From contig OX104116.1 of assembly GCA_944474755.1 (NCBI GenBank), forward strand, positions 9,303,547 through 9,367,546: 64,000 bases of DNA. Reading direction: 5' to 3'. Under the pieces are notes generated by a model that worked only from the letters and a program-made list of their open reading frames with translations, was not told the DNA's origin and did not search any database. The position numbers and the translations under genes were made by a program. Below are positions 1 through 11,712 of this stretch, piece after piece. Source of the DNA: Limnoperna fortunei. Lineage: Eukaryota > Mollusca > Bivalvia > Mytilida > Modiolidae. How positions within the stretch are numbered: the stretch's first letter is position 1; the number at the start of each line of letters is the position of its first letter.

Positions 1-1984
1 AACTCCTATAAAATGAAGTCAAATCCTTTCCCTTCAAATGTAACAAAGTTGCGCCTTTATTAGGCCAATATTTTACCCATTATAAGTTATTGCCTATCTT
101 TTACTGTTTCAAAGATATAGCAATAACAAGACAATGTGAAAGTTTAGAACGTTACCTTGATCTTTGACCTTGTGTCCATTTTGAAGGTCGAGGTCATAAG
201 GGTCTTTGGTGAAGACCCCATGCCTCTGCTGTCAATAGTTAATGAGTTATGAATGGAAAACTAATAATCAATGTTTCTAATGGGAGATAACTCCTATAAA
301 ACGAAGTCAAATCCTTTCCCTTCAAATGTGACAAAGTTGCGCCTTTATTAGGCCAACATTTTACCCATTATAAGTTATTGCCTATCTTTTACCCGTTTCA
401 AAGATTTAGAAGGTGCATGATGTGCGATTGGTCAAAAAGCTTTTATTTTTACCGGGAGGAAATTAAATCATTACAAGTTGACAGATTATGACTTTGCATT
501 AAATAGTTTTTATTATTGTTTTGTATTATTTACCTCTGCATTAACATCTGAATACTAAAAGTATAATATTCTCTGCATGTTGTGGAACGCATTGCTAGGA
601 AAACATATATCTCCATTTATATATTCAATTCCAGTTAATATAGCACTAAAGGTAAAATACTCAATATTATTTTCATTGTTTAATTTAAAAACATAATTAA
701 CCACCAAATTTCATCAAACATATTGTTTTAGATGTGTTTTTATAGTAAATTTATTATTTGTAATACAAATATAGAAAAGTCTCGCAGGTGCATTTGTAAA
801 TTTGTTCATTTAACTGAAAAACAAGGGAAGTAACTTTTAATTTTGTTAAAGTCAGAAATAGTTTAACAAATAAATTTGAGTTATCTCTCTTTTTATGGTT
901 TTAAAGTAAATTTATGATAAGTATTTGTTTATTGTTCTGTATTATTTGCTAGAGATTGGCATTCTAAGAGAGACAACTTCTATAAACTGTTGATTAAACA
1001 TGTCGCGACATGTCTTAATTTACTCGCAATTATTTAAAAAATGCCTCTACTATAAATAATTAATAAGTTATATACGAAAAACTAATAATCAGTTGTCTTA
1101 ATGGAAGATAACTCCTATAAAATGAAGTCAAATCCTTTCCCTTCAAATGTGACAAAGTTGCGCCTTTATTAGACCAACATTTTACCCATTATAAGTTATT
1201 GCCTATCTTTTACCGTTTCAAAGATATAGCGATGTCAAGATAATGTAAAAATTTAGAACGTGACCTTGACCTTTGACCTTGTGTCCATTTTCAAGGTCAA
1301 GGTCAATGATAACCAATGGTCAAGTTACAAGTAAATATCTGTTATAGTTACTGAGATATCGCAATTGACATAATATTGTATTGTTCCAGGGGAGATAACT
1401 CTTTCAAAAGCTCAATTTAAAAAAGTGACGATTCAAGATCTTAATAAGATCTAGCTTTTGTCAAGAGACCTTTATTTTCGTATCTGTTATGGTTAAGGAG
1501 GAGATCTGTACACAACACGAGGTCAAAATTTAGAATGCGACCTTGACCTTTGACCTTGTGATTTTTTTCAAGGTCAAGGTCAATGATGACCAACTGTGAA
1601 ATATCTAGTCTCTATCACCTCTGGTTCATGAGTTACATTGGTACAAAATGTACTTCCAATAAATAAGGGGAAATAACTCCTGCAAGGAGTCGTCAAAATA
1701 CTTTGCGTGATATGTAACAAATTGTCGCGATCAATAGCTGACCATTTTGCAAAAACTTTCATTGCAAAATCTTTTACGGTTTCAAAGTTTATCTGTACAC
1801 AAGCTTTTTTGTGACAGGGGAGATAACTCCGTAAAGTAAAAGTGTTCGGTGTGACAGGGTTAACTGCGAAAGCGTAATGTCTCATACATTCATAGTACAA
1901 AATGTCTTTACGACATGTCGCGAAACAAAATTTATAATGGGAAAAAACAGTTGGCGGAAAAAAAATAAGAATAAATATAGGTTC
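1..1984 (+). repeat. Partial C-like cassette at window edge
   Basis: Cut by the window start. Positions 1-560 hold repeated GGGAGATAACTCCTATAA / AAGTCAAATCCTTTCCC words. Positions 560-1,040 are AT-rich and share the AGATTGGCA-TCTAAGAGAGA segment with the C cassette near 20,893. ACATGTCGCGACATGT at about 998-1,013 is a perfect 16-bp palindrome. The last 900 bp match the A tail. There are two DR1-type sites near 1,271 and 1,548, and no hairpin mini-repeats before the next cassette. Confidence 0.8.
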
Positions 1985-2710
1985 AATCGTTCTAAAGAAC
2001 GATTAATAGGCTTTCCACTTCAAAAGAAGACCTTAAATAAATGACCTTGAAACCAAAAAGCTAAGAAACATACGTAATTTGTCTATAGCAATTAATAAGA
2101 ATAAAAATTATTAAAAAACTATTAAGATATCTTTAAAAATAAGAAAGGTCATTAAATAGGACGTAAGAAAACTTGAATGACCTTGACAACTGATCTTTTA
2201 ATCTACGTAAATATTACTTATAGGCAATAGCATTAAAAGAATAAGCCATTCAAAATACATAGTACCATGAAAAACATTATAAAGGACTTTGACCTTGACT
2301 TTTACAGCATGACCTTGACCATGCTGAAGGTCAACAGTGATCAACATTGAAGATTTTATGCCAATATCTCTTAAAGTCATTAAGATATGACTACTTATAA
2401 TATATACAAAAAATTAGAAAATGACCTTGACCTTTGACCTTGTATTTGTTTTCAAGGTCAAGGGTCCTAATGATCCATAGTGAAGACCCCATGCCTCTAC
2501 TATCAATAGTTGATAAGTAATTAATGAAAAACTAATTATCAATGGTTGTAATGGGGGATAACTCCTATAAGATGAAGCCGGATCCTTTCCCTCTAAATAG
2601 AAAAAAGTTGCGCCTTTATGAGACCAACATTTTATTCATTATAACTTATAGCCTATCTTTTACCGTTTCAAAGTAATAGCGATGACAAGACAATGCCAAA
2701 ATTTCAAACG

Positions 2711-2757
2711 TGACCTTGACCTTTGACCTTGTGTCCATTTTCAAGGTCAAGGTCAAT
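2711..2757. promoter_or_regulatory. Representative nuclear-receptor half-site cluster in a hairpin
   Basis: On the minus strand this reads AGGTCA-A-AGGTCA-AGGTCA, i.e. a perfect DR1 (consensus for RXR/HNF4/COUP-TF type receptors) and two TCAAGGTCA extended half-sites (consensus for NR5A/ERR). It is followed at 10 nt by an inverted copy, so TTGACCTTG and CAAGGTCAA can pair. The same block recurs about every 288 bp in the array. Sequence match only; binding is inferred. Confidence 0.6.
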
Positions 2758-3472
2758 GATGACCAATGATATAAGGTTTCATATATATATCTGTTATAGT
2801 TACTGAGATATAGTGATATAATGCAATTCACAATACATTTTATTGGTCTAAGGGAGATAACTCTTATAAAAATGTCAAATAAAAAAAGTGACGATTCAAG
2901 ATCTCAATATGATACACATTTTGGTAAAGGTTTCAGTTCTCTATTTATTATAGTAAAGGAGGAGATCTGCACACAACCAAGTGTCAAAAATTAGAACATG
3001 ACCTTGACCTTTGACCTTGTGACCTTTTTCAAGGTCAAGGTCAATGATGACCAACTGTGAAATATCTAGTCTATATCACCTCTGGTTCATGAGTTACAAT
3101 GGTACAAATTGTACTTCCAATAAATAAGGGGAAATAACTCCTACAAGGAGTCGTCAAAATATTTTGCGCGATATGTAACAAATTGTCGCAATCCATAGCT
3201 GACCATTTTGCAACAACTTTTATTGCGAAATCTTTTACGGTTTCATAGTTTATCTGCACACAAGCTTTTCTGTAACAGGGGAGATAACTCCGTAAAGAAC
3301 AAGTGTTCGGTGTGCCAGGGTTAACTGCAAAAGCGTAATGTCTAATACATTCATAGTACAAAATGTCTTTACGACATGTCGCGAAACAAAATTTATAATG
3401 GGAAAAAAAAGTTGGCGGAAAAACAATAAGAATAATAATAATAATAATAATAAGAAACAGACTAATAACAAT

Positions 3473-3562
3473 AAGTCTTTCCACTGGAAAGTGGAAAGCC
3501 TTAATAATAATAAGAAACAGACTAATAACAGTAAGTCTTTCCACTGGAAAGTGGAAAGCCTT
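3473..3562 (+). repeat. Hairpin mini-repeats (2 copies)
   Basis: Two 60-bp repeats of AATAATAATAAGAAACAGACTAATAACA followed by AGTCTTTCCACT-GGAA-AGTGGAAAGCCT. The stem has one unpaired position (T against C). Confidence 0.9.
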
Positions 3563-3577
3563 AATAAATATAGGTTC

Positions 3578-5036
3578 AATCGTTCTAAAGAACGATTAAT
3601 AGGCTTTCCACTTCAAAAGAAGACCTTAAATAAATGACCTTGAAACCAAAAAGCTAAGAAACATACGTAATTTGTCTATAGCAATTAATAAGAACAAAAA
3701 TTATTAAAAAACTATTTAGATATCTTTAAAAATAAGAAAGGTCATTAAATAGGACGTAAGAAAACTTGAATGACCTTGACAACTGATCTTTTAATCTACG
3801 TAAATATTACTTATAGGCAATAGCATTAAAAGAAGAAGCCATTCAAAAAACATAGTACCATGAAAAACATTTATAAAGGACTTTGACCTTGACCTTTACA
3901 GCATGACCTTGACCATGCTGAAGGTCAACAGTGATCAACATTGAAGATTTTATGCCAATATCTCTTAAAGTCATTAAGATATGACTACTTATAATATATA
4001 CAAAAAATTAGAAAATGACCTTGACCATTGACCTTGTATTTGTTTTCAAGGTCAAGGGTCCTAATGATCCATAGTGAAGACCCCATGCCTCTACTATCAA
4101 TAGTTGATAAGTAATTAATGAAAAACTAATTATCAATGGTTGTAATGGGGGATAACTCCTATAAGATGAAGTCGGATCCTTTCCCTTTAAATAGAAAAAA
4201 GTTGCGCCTTTATGAGACCAACATTTTATCCATTATAACTTATAGCCTATCTTTTACCGTTTCAAAGTAATAGCGATGACAAGACAATGCCAAAATTTCA
4301 AACGTGACCTTGACCTTTGACCTTGTGTCCATTTTCAAGGTCAAGGTCAATGATGACCAATGATATAAGGTTTCATATATATATCTGTTATAGTTACTGA
4401 GATATAGTGATATAATGCAATTCACAATACATTTTATTGGTCTAAGGGAGATAACTCTTATAAAAATGTCAAATAAAAAAAGTGACGATTCAAGATCTCA
4501 ATATGATACACATTTTGGTAAAGGTTTCAGTTCTCTATCTATTATAGTAAAGGAGGAGATCTGCACACAACCAAGTGTCAAAAATTAGAACATGACCTTG
4601 ACCTTTGACCTTGTGACCTTTTTCAAGGTCAAGGTCAATGATGACCAACTGTGAAATATCTAGTCTATATCACCTCTGGTTCATGAGTTACAATGGTACA
4701 AATTTTACTTCCAATAAATAAGGGGAAATAACTCCTACAAGGAGTCGTCAAAATACTTTGCGCGATATGTAACAAATTGTCGCAATCCATAGCTGACCAT
4801 TTTGCAACAACTTTTATTGCGAAATCTTTTACGGTTTCATAGTTTATCTGCACACAAGCTTTTCTGTAACAGGGGAGATAACTCCGTATAGAACAAGTGT
4901 TCGGTGTGACAGGGTCAACTGCGAAAGCGTAATATCTTATACATCCATAGTACAAAATGTCTTTACGACATGTCGCGAAACAAAATTTATAATGGGAAAA
5001 GAAAACTTGGCGGAAAAAAATAAGAAATATAGGTTC
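3578..5036 (+). repeat. A cassette 3 (minimal 1,459-bp form)
   Basis: Starts with the AATCGTTCT/AGAACGATT head hairpin and ends at the next one, exactly 1,459 bp, with no hairpin mini-repeats and only a short tail. It can serve as the reference monomer. One of its three TGACCT clusters (near 4,015) has lost the perfect DR1 spacing (GACCATTGACC). Confidence 0.88.
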
Positions 5037-6617
5037 AATCGTTCTAAAGAACGATTAATAGGCTTTCCACTTCAAAAGAAGACCTTAAATAAATGACCTT
5101 GAAACCAAAAAGCTAAGAAACATACGTAATTTGTCTATAGCAATTAATAAGAACAAAAATTATTAAAAAACTATTTAGATATCTTTAAAAATAAGAAAGG
5201 TCATTAAATAGGACGTAAGAAAACTTGAATGACCTTGACAACTGATCTTTTAATCTACGTAAATATTACTTATAGGCAATAGCATTAAAAGAAGAAGCCA
5301 TTCAAAATACATAGTACCATGAAAAACATTTATAAAGGACTTTGACCTTGACTTTTACAGCATGACCTTGACCATGCTGAAGGTCAACAGTGATCAACAT
5401 TGAAGATTTTATGCCAATATCTCTTAAAGTCATTAAGATATGACTACTTATAATATATACAAAAAATTAGAAAATGACCTTGACCTTTGACCTTGTATTT
5501 GTTTTCAAGGTCAAGGGTCCTAATGATCCATAGTGAAGACCCCATGCCTCTACTATCAATAGTTGATAAGTAATTAATGAAAAACTAATTATCAACGGTT
5601 GTAATGGGGGATAACTCCTATAAGATGAAGCCGGATCCTTTCCCTCTAAACAGAAAAACGTTGCGCCTTTATGAGACCAACATTTTATCCATTATAACTT
5701 ATAGCCTATCTTTTACCGTTTCAAAGTAATAGCGATGACAAGACAATGCCAAAATTTCAAACGTGACCTTGACCTTTGACCTTGTGTCCATTTTCAAGGT
5801 CAAGGTCAATGATGACAAATGATATAAGGTTTCATATATATATCTGTTATAGTTACTGAGATACAGTGATATAATGCAATTCACAATACATTTTATTGGT
5901 CTAGGGGAGATAACTCTTATAAAAATGTCAAATAAAAAAAGTGACGATTCAAGATCTCAATATGATACACATTTTGGTAAAGGTTTCAGTTCTCTATCTA
6001 TTATAGTAAAGGAGGAGATCTGCACACAAGCAAGGGTCAAAAATTAGAACATGACCTTGACCTTTGACCTTGTGACCTTTTTCAAGGTCAAGGTCAACGA
6101 TGACCAACTGTGAAATATCTAGTCTATATCACCTCTGGTTCATGAGTTACAATGGTACAAATTTTACTTCCAATAAATAAAGGGAAATAACTCCTACAAG
6201 GAGTCGTCAAAATACTTTGCGCGATATGTAACAAATTGTCGCAATCCATAGCTGACCATTTTGCAACAACTTTTATTGCGAAATCTTTTACGGTTTCATA
6301 GTTTATCTGCACACAAGCTTTTCTGTAACAGGGGAGATAACTCCGTAAAGAACAAGTGTTCGGTGTGACAGGGTCAACTGCGAAAGCGTAATGTCTTATA
6401 CATCCATAGTACAAAATGTCTTTACGACATGTCGCGAAACAAAATTTATAATGGGAAAAGAAAACTTGGCGGAAAAAAAAGAATAATAATAATAAACAGA
6501 CAAATAACAGGAAGGCTTTCCACTCGGAAAGTGGAAAGCCTTAATAATAATAAGAAACAGAAGAATAACAAGAAGGCTTTCCACTGGAAAGTGGAAAGCC
6601 TTAATAAATATAGGTTC
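5037..6617 (+). repeat. A cassette 4
   Basis: 1,581 bp. A head hairpin, A body, then two hairpin mini-repeats (6,512-6,542 and 6,573-6,602), both perfectly paired in their GGCTTTCCAC/GTGGAAAGCC arms. Confidence 0.88.
6512..6602 (+). repeat. Hairpin mini-repeats (2 copies)
   Basis: Two repeats with perfect stems AAGGCTTTCCACT / AGTGGAAAGCCTT. Loops differ by one base (CGGA against GGAA type), and the spacers are AAT-rich. Confidence 0.9.
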
Positions 6618-8086
6618 AATCGTTCTAAAGAACGATTAATAGGCTTTCCACTTCAAAAGAAGACCTTAAATAAATGACCTTGAAACCAAAAAGCTAAGAA
6701 ACATACGTAATTTGTCTATAGCAATTAATAAGAACAAAAATTATTAAAAAACTATTTAGATATCTTTAAAAATAAGAAAGGTCATTAAATAGGACGTAAG
6801 AAAACTTGAATGACCTTGACAACTCATCTTTTAATCTACGTAAATATTACTTATAGGCAATAGCATTAAAAGAATAAGCCATTCAAAATACATAGTACCA
6901 TGAAAAACATTTATAAAGGACTTTGACCTTGACTTTTACAGCAAGACCTTGACCATGCTGAAGGTCAACAGTGATCGACATTGAAGATTTTATGCCAATA
7001 TCTCTTAAAGTCATTAAGATATGACTACTTATAATATATACAAAAAATTAGAAAATGACCTTGACCTTTGACCTTGTATTTGTTTTCAAGGTCAAGGGTC
7101 CTAATGATCCATAGTGAAGACCCAATGCCTCTACTATCAATAGTTGATAAGTAATTAATGAAAAACTAATTATCAATGGTTGTAATGGGGGATAACTCCT
7201 ATAAGATGAAGCCGGATCCTTTCCCTTTAAATAGAAAAAAGTTGCGCCTTTATGAGACCAATATTTTATCCATTATAACTTATAGCCTATCTTTTACCGT
7301 TTCAAAGTAATAGCGATGACAAGACAATGCCAAAATTTCAAACGTGACCTTGACCTTTGACCTTGTGTCCATTTTCAAGGTCAAGGTCAATGATGACCAA
7401 TGATATAAGGTTTCATATATATATCTGTTATAGTTACTGAGATATAGTGATATAATGCAATTCACAATACATTTTATTGGTCTAGGGGAGATAACTCTTA
7501 TAAAAATGTCAAATAAAAAAAGTGACGATTCAAGATCTCAATATGATACACATTTTGGTAAAGGTTTCAGTTCTCTATCTATTATAGTAAAGGAGGAGAT
7601 CTGCACACAACCAAGGGTCAAAAATTAGAACATGACCTTGACCTTTGACCTTGTGACCTTTTTCAAGGTCAAGGTCAATGATGACCAACTGTGAAATATC
7701 TAGTCTATATCACCTCTGGTTCATGAGTTACAATGGTACAAATTGTACTTCCAATAAATAAGGGGAAATAACTCCTACAAGGAGTCGTCAAAATACTTTG
7801 CGCGATATGTAACAAATTGTCGCAATCCATAGCTGACCATTTTGCAACAACTTTTATTGCGAAATCTTTTACGGTTTCATAGTTTATCTGCACACAAGCT
7901 TTTCTGTAACAGGGGAGATAACTCCGTAAAGAACAAGTGTTCGGTGAGCCATGGTTAACTGCGAAAGCGTAATGTCTCATACATCCATAGTACAAAATGT
8001 CTTTACAACATGTCGCGAAACAAAATTTATAATGGGAAAAGAAAACTTGGCGGAAAAAAAAGAATAATAATAATAAATATAGGTTC
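6618..8086 (+). repeat. A cassette 5
   Basis: 1,469 bp. A head hairpin and body with short AAT tail. It is followed not by another A head but by a B head at 8,087, which shows that the tail can be joined to different heads. Confidence 0.87.
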
Positions 8087-10253
8087 ATTTGTGACTTCGC
8101 CACAAATAATCATGGCTTACCACTTCCATCAACATTTTTTACACCGCGGCGTAAAAAAATTTCAGTTTTTTTTGGGTTTTTTCTATATAAAAAACCATAA
8201 CTGCATAAAATATACGTGAAACGCAGCAGAAAACCATGCAAAAAACACATGTCACATCCTAGGCTCGAACCGACGATGTCAGTCTTGCTAGCCCATCGTT
8301 GTTACCACTGGACCACGGAAGACGATATCCAGAAAGTCAAATTTTGACGTATATATACCTTCAATGTGTTTTCTACATTTAAAATACAAAGACATTTTGT
8401 AATGTTTTCGTGTATTTACAAATGAAATAAATAAGAAAGACAGAAAATTCAATGATTTTTATTTATGAAATACAAATAAAACGCATTGATTTGACTGGTG
8501 GAAACGACTGAAGTCACGTGACAATTTTATATATTATCACGAAGTTGTTTTTTTTTTTTTTTTTTTTTTTTTTTTGGTTGAAAAGGTGACTTTTCAGGAG
8601 GTCAACAGTGATGCTATTTTGACAGTTTAATTCACAGGAATGTTACTTTCAATTCATTGTAATAGGGAAACCGTTTCTTTGCTCGGTAAAATACTGCAGT
8701 CGTGCATACCGGACGACACTCGATGGCATTTCAAAATAAATGCTCAAGTAGAAAAAATGTTTGTTTCAGCTAGAACAACTCATGAAGACATAATTCAGAT
8801 GTATATTTTAAGGATTTATCAATGCACAAACATTCAACCGCTGAAATTTAGGGGGTACCGATGGGGCCTTGACATTTGATTTTTTCTGCCGATTTTCGAT
8901 TTTGTTGACATTTATGCACATCCGAGATACTTGGTTGGGGTAAAATCGACATTCTAAATCGATTGGCGGCATTTTCAAAAGGCTAGGATTTATGGTTTTT
9001 CTGAAAATCGCGATTTTTGCATGAAAAACCTATCTTCAACTTTCATGACCTGGAAATTTTTTTATCGTTCGTCAGAATGATTTCTACTGTAGCGACAAGT
9101 CAAGGACATCGATCCCCGAACTATTTGGCGTCCATTTTGTTTCACCATTCTCTGTGGTCTAGGATGAAATCTGCACACTACATTCTTATGGGGTCCCTTA
9201 GAAACACCCCCCCCCCCCCTCCTTTTTATTTTTGCAAGCTGGCGGAATACCCTCAAATTCCCCATGTTTTTGCCCATGCCTGGCACCAAATTTTATTGCG
9301 ACATGTAGCAAGCTAAAAAAACAAAGCGAATCCAAAGGTACAAAAATTCACATGTCGCTGTACTGAAACCCAGGTGACCTTGACCTTTGACCTTGTGACC
9401 TTGGGCAAGGTCAAGGTGAAAGTTGACATTTTACCTATTACAAGTTATTGCCTATCTTTTACCGTTTCAAGGGAATAGCAATGGCGAGACAATGTCAAAA
9501 TTTCAAACGTGACCTTGACCTTTGACCTTGTGTCCATTTTCAAGGTCAAGGTCAATGATGACCAATGATATAAGGTTTCATGTATATATCTGTTATAGTT
9601 ACTGAGATATAGTGATCTTATGTAACTCACAATGCATATTATTGGTCTAAGGGGAGACAACTCTTATAAAATGTCAAATAAAAAAAGTGACGTTTCAAGA
9701 TCTTAATATGATACACATTTTGGTAAAGGTTTCAGTTCTCTATCTATTATAGTAAAGGAGAAGATCTGCACACAACCAAGGGTCAGAAATTAGAACATGA
9801 CCTTGACCTTTGATCTTGTGACCTTTTTCAAGGTCAAGGTCAATGATGACCAACTGTGAAATATCTAGTCTATATCACCTCTGGTTCATGAGTTACAATG
9901 GTACAAATTTTACTTCCAATAAATAAGGGGAAATAACTCCTACAAGGAGTCGTCAAAATACTTTGCGCGATATGTAACAAATTGTCGCAATCCATAGCTG
10001 ACCATTTTGCAACAACTTTTATTGCGAAATCTTTTACGGTTTCATAGTTTATCTGCACACAATCTTTTCTGTAACAGGGTAGATAACTCCGTAAAGAACA
10101 AGTGTTCGGTGTGACAGGGTCAACTGCGAAAGCATAATGTCTTATACATCCATAGTACAAAATGTCTTTACGACATGTCGCGAAACAAAATTTATAATGG
10201 GAAAAGAAAACTTGGCGGAAAAAAATAAGAATAATAATAATAAATATAGGTTC
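8087..10253 (+). repeat. B cassette 1
   Basis: Head hairpin ATTTGTG/CACAAAT (8,087-8,107). The first 1.28 kb is unique to B: a tRNA-like block on the minus strand, a T28 run near 8,548-8,575, and a C run near 9,207-9,218. From about 9,371 the sequence returns to A-type body with TGACCT clusters near 9,376 and 9,508, and the standard tail. Confidence 0.88.
8251..8322 (-). other. tRNA-like block in B cassette 1
   Basis: On the minus strand it has a box-A-like TGGTCCAGTGGTAAC and a box-B-like GGTTCGAGCCT at the usual spacing, as in Pol III type-2 promoters. The T-stem and acceptor stem do not pair well, so this is a tRNA-derived relic (SINE head), not a working tRNA. Confidence 0.55.
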
Positions 10254-11712
10254 AATCGTTCTAAAGAACGATTAATAGGTTTTCCACTTCAAAAGAAGAC
10301 CTTAAATAAATGACCTTGAAACCAAAAAGCTAAGAAACATACGTAATTTGTCCATAGCAATTAATAAGAACAAAAATTATTAAAGAACTATTTAGATATC
10401 TTTAAAAAAAAGAAAGGTCATTAAATAGGACGTAAGAAAACTTGAATGACCTTGACAACTGATCTTTTAATCTACGTAAATATTACTTATAGGCAATAGC
10501 ATTAAAAGAATAAGCCATTCAAAATACATAGTACCATGAAAAACATTTATAAAGGACTTTGACCTTGACTTTTACAGCATGACCTTGACCATGCTGAAGG
10601 TCAACAGTGATCAACATTGAAGATTTTATGCCAATATCTCTTAAAGTCATTGAGATATGACTACTTATAATATATACAAAAAAATTAGAAAATGACCTTG
10701 ACCTTTGACCTTGTATTTGTGTTCAAGGTCAAGTTTCCCAATGGTCTATATTGAAGACTATCAATAGTTGATAAGCAATTAATGAAAAACTATTTATCAA
10801 TGGTTGTAATGGGGGATAACTCCTATAAGATGAAGCCGGATCCTTTCCTTCTAAATAAAAAAAAGTTGCGCCTTTATGAGGCCAACATTTTTTCCATTTG
10901 AACTTATTGCCTATATTTTACCGTTTTAAAGGAATACCGATGACAAGACAATGCAAAAATTTCAAACGTGACCTTGACCTTTGACCTTGAGTCCATTTTC
11001 AAGGTCAAGGTAAATGATGACTAACGATATAAGGTTTCATATAAATATCTGTTATAGTTACTGAGATAAAGTGATATAATGCAATTCACAATATATTTCA
11101 GTGGTCTAGGGGAGATAACTCTTATAAAAATGTCAAATAAAAAAAGTGACGATTCAAGATCTTAATATGATATACATTTTGGTACAGGTTTCAGTTCTCT
11201 ATCTATTATAGTAAAGGAGGAGATCTGTACACAACGCAATATCAAAAATTAGAATGTAACCTTGACCTTTGACCTTGTGACCTTTTTCAAGGTCAAGGTC
11301 AAAGATGACCAACTGTGAAATATCTAGTCTCTATCATCTCTGGTTCATGAGTTACTATGGTAAAAAATGTACTTGCAATAAATAAGGGGAAATAACTCCT
11401 ATAAGAAGGTGAAAATTTCTTTAATGCGATATGTTATAAAGTGTCGCAATCCTTCGCTGAACATTTTGGAAAAACTTTTATTGCGATATCTTTTACAGTT
11501 TCAAAGTTAATCTGCACACAAGCTTTTTTATGACAGGGGAAATAACTCCGTAAAGAATAAGTGTTCGGTCTGCCAGGGTCAAGGGCGAAAGCGTAATGTT
11601 TCATACATCCATAGTACAAAATATCTTTACGACATGTCGCGAAACAAAATTTATAATGGGAAAAGAAAACTTGGCGGAAAAAAATAAGAATAATAATAAT
11701 AAATATAGGTTC
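10254..11712 (+). repeat. A cassette 6
   Basis: Minimal 1,459-bp A form. It appears base-for-base the same as the start of cassette 7 at offset 1,459, so the pair is a very recent tandem duplication (or an assembly duplication). It has a variant 3' segment (CTTCGCTGAACATTTTGG) not present in cassettes 2-5. Confidence 0.88.

Larger units (their letters stand above)
1985..3577 (+). repeat. A cassette 2
   Basis: Head hairpin AATCGTTCTAAAGAACGATT at 1,985-2,004. Length is 1,593 bp: the 1,459-bp A body plus extra tail with an AAT run and two 60-bp hairpin mini-repeats (3,473-3,502 and 3,533-3,562). TGACCT-rich hairpins lie near 2,421, 2,711 and 2,999, about 288-290 bp apart. Confidence 0.88.

Noticed and set aside
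4665..4955. A minus-strand frame of about 96 codons (MYYGCIR...THEPEVI) open in many array cassettes
   Set aside because: It spans GGGGAGATAACTCC and hairpin-side repeat words, has no start context or family features, and changes residues between copies without favouring silent changes. Its persistence reflects how recent the copies are. A dN/dS test across cassettes would settle it.
8251..8322. Functional tRNA gene
   Set aside because: Boxes are present but acceptor and T stems do not pair.
8640..9316. Two plus-strand frames (79 and about 98 codons) present in all four B cassettes
   Set aside because: Copies are nearly identical DNA, so open frames are expected. The second runs through a C homopolymer of changing length, and both lack any recognisable domain.
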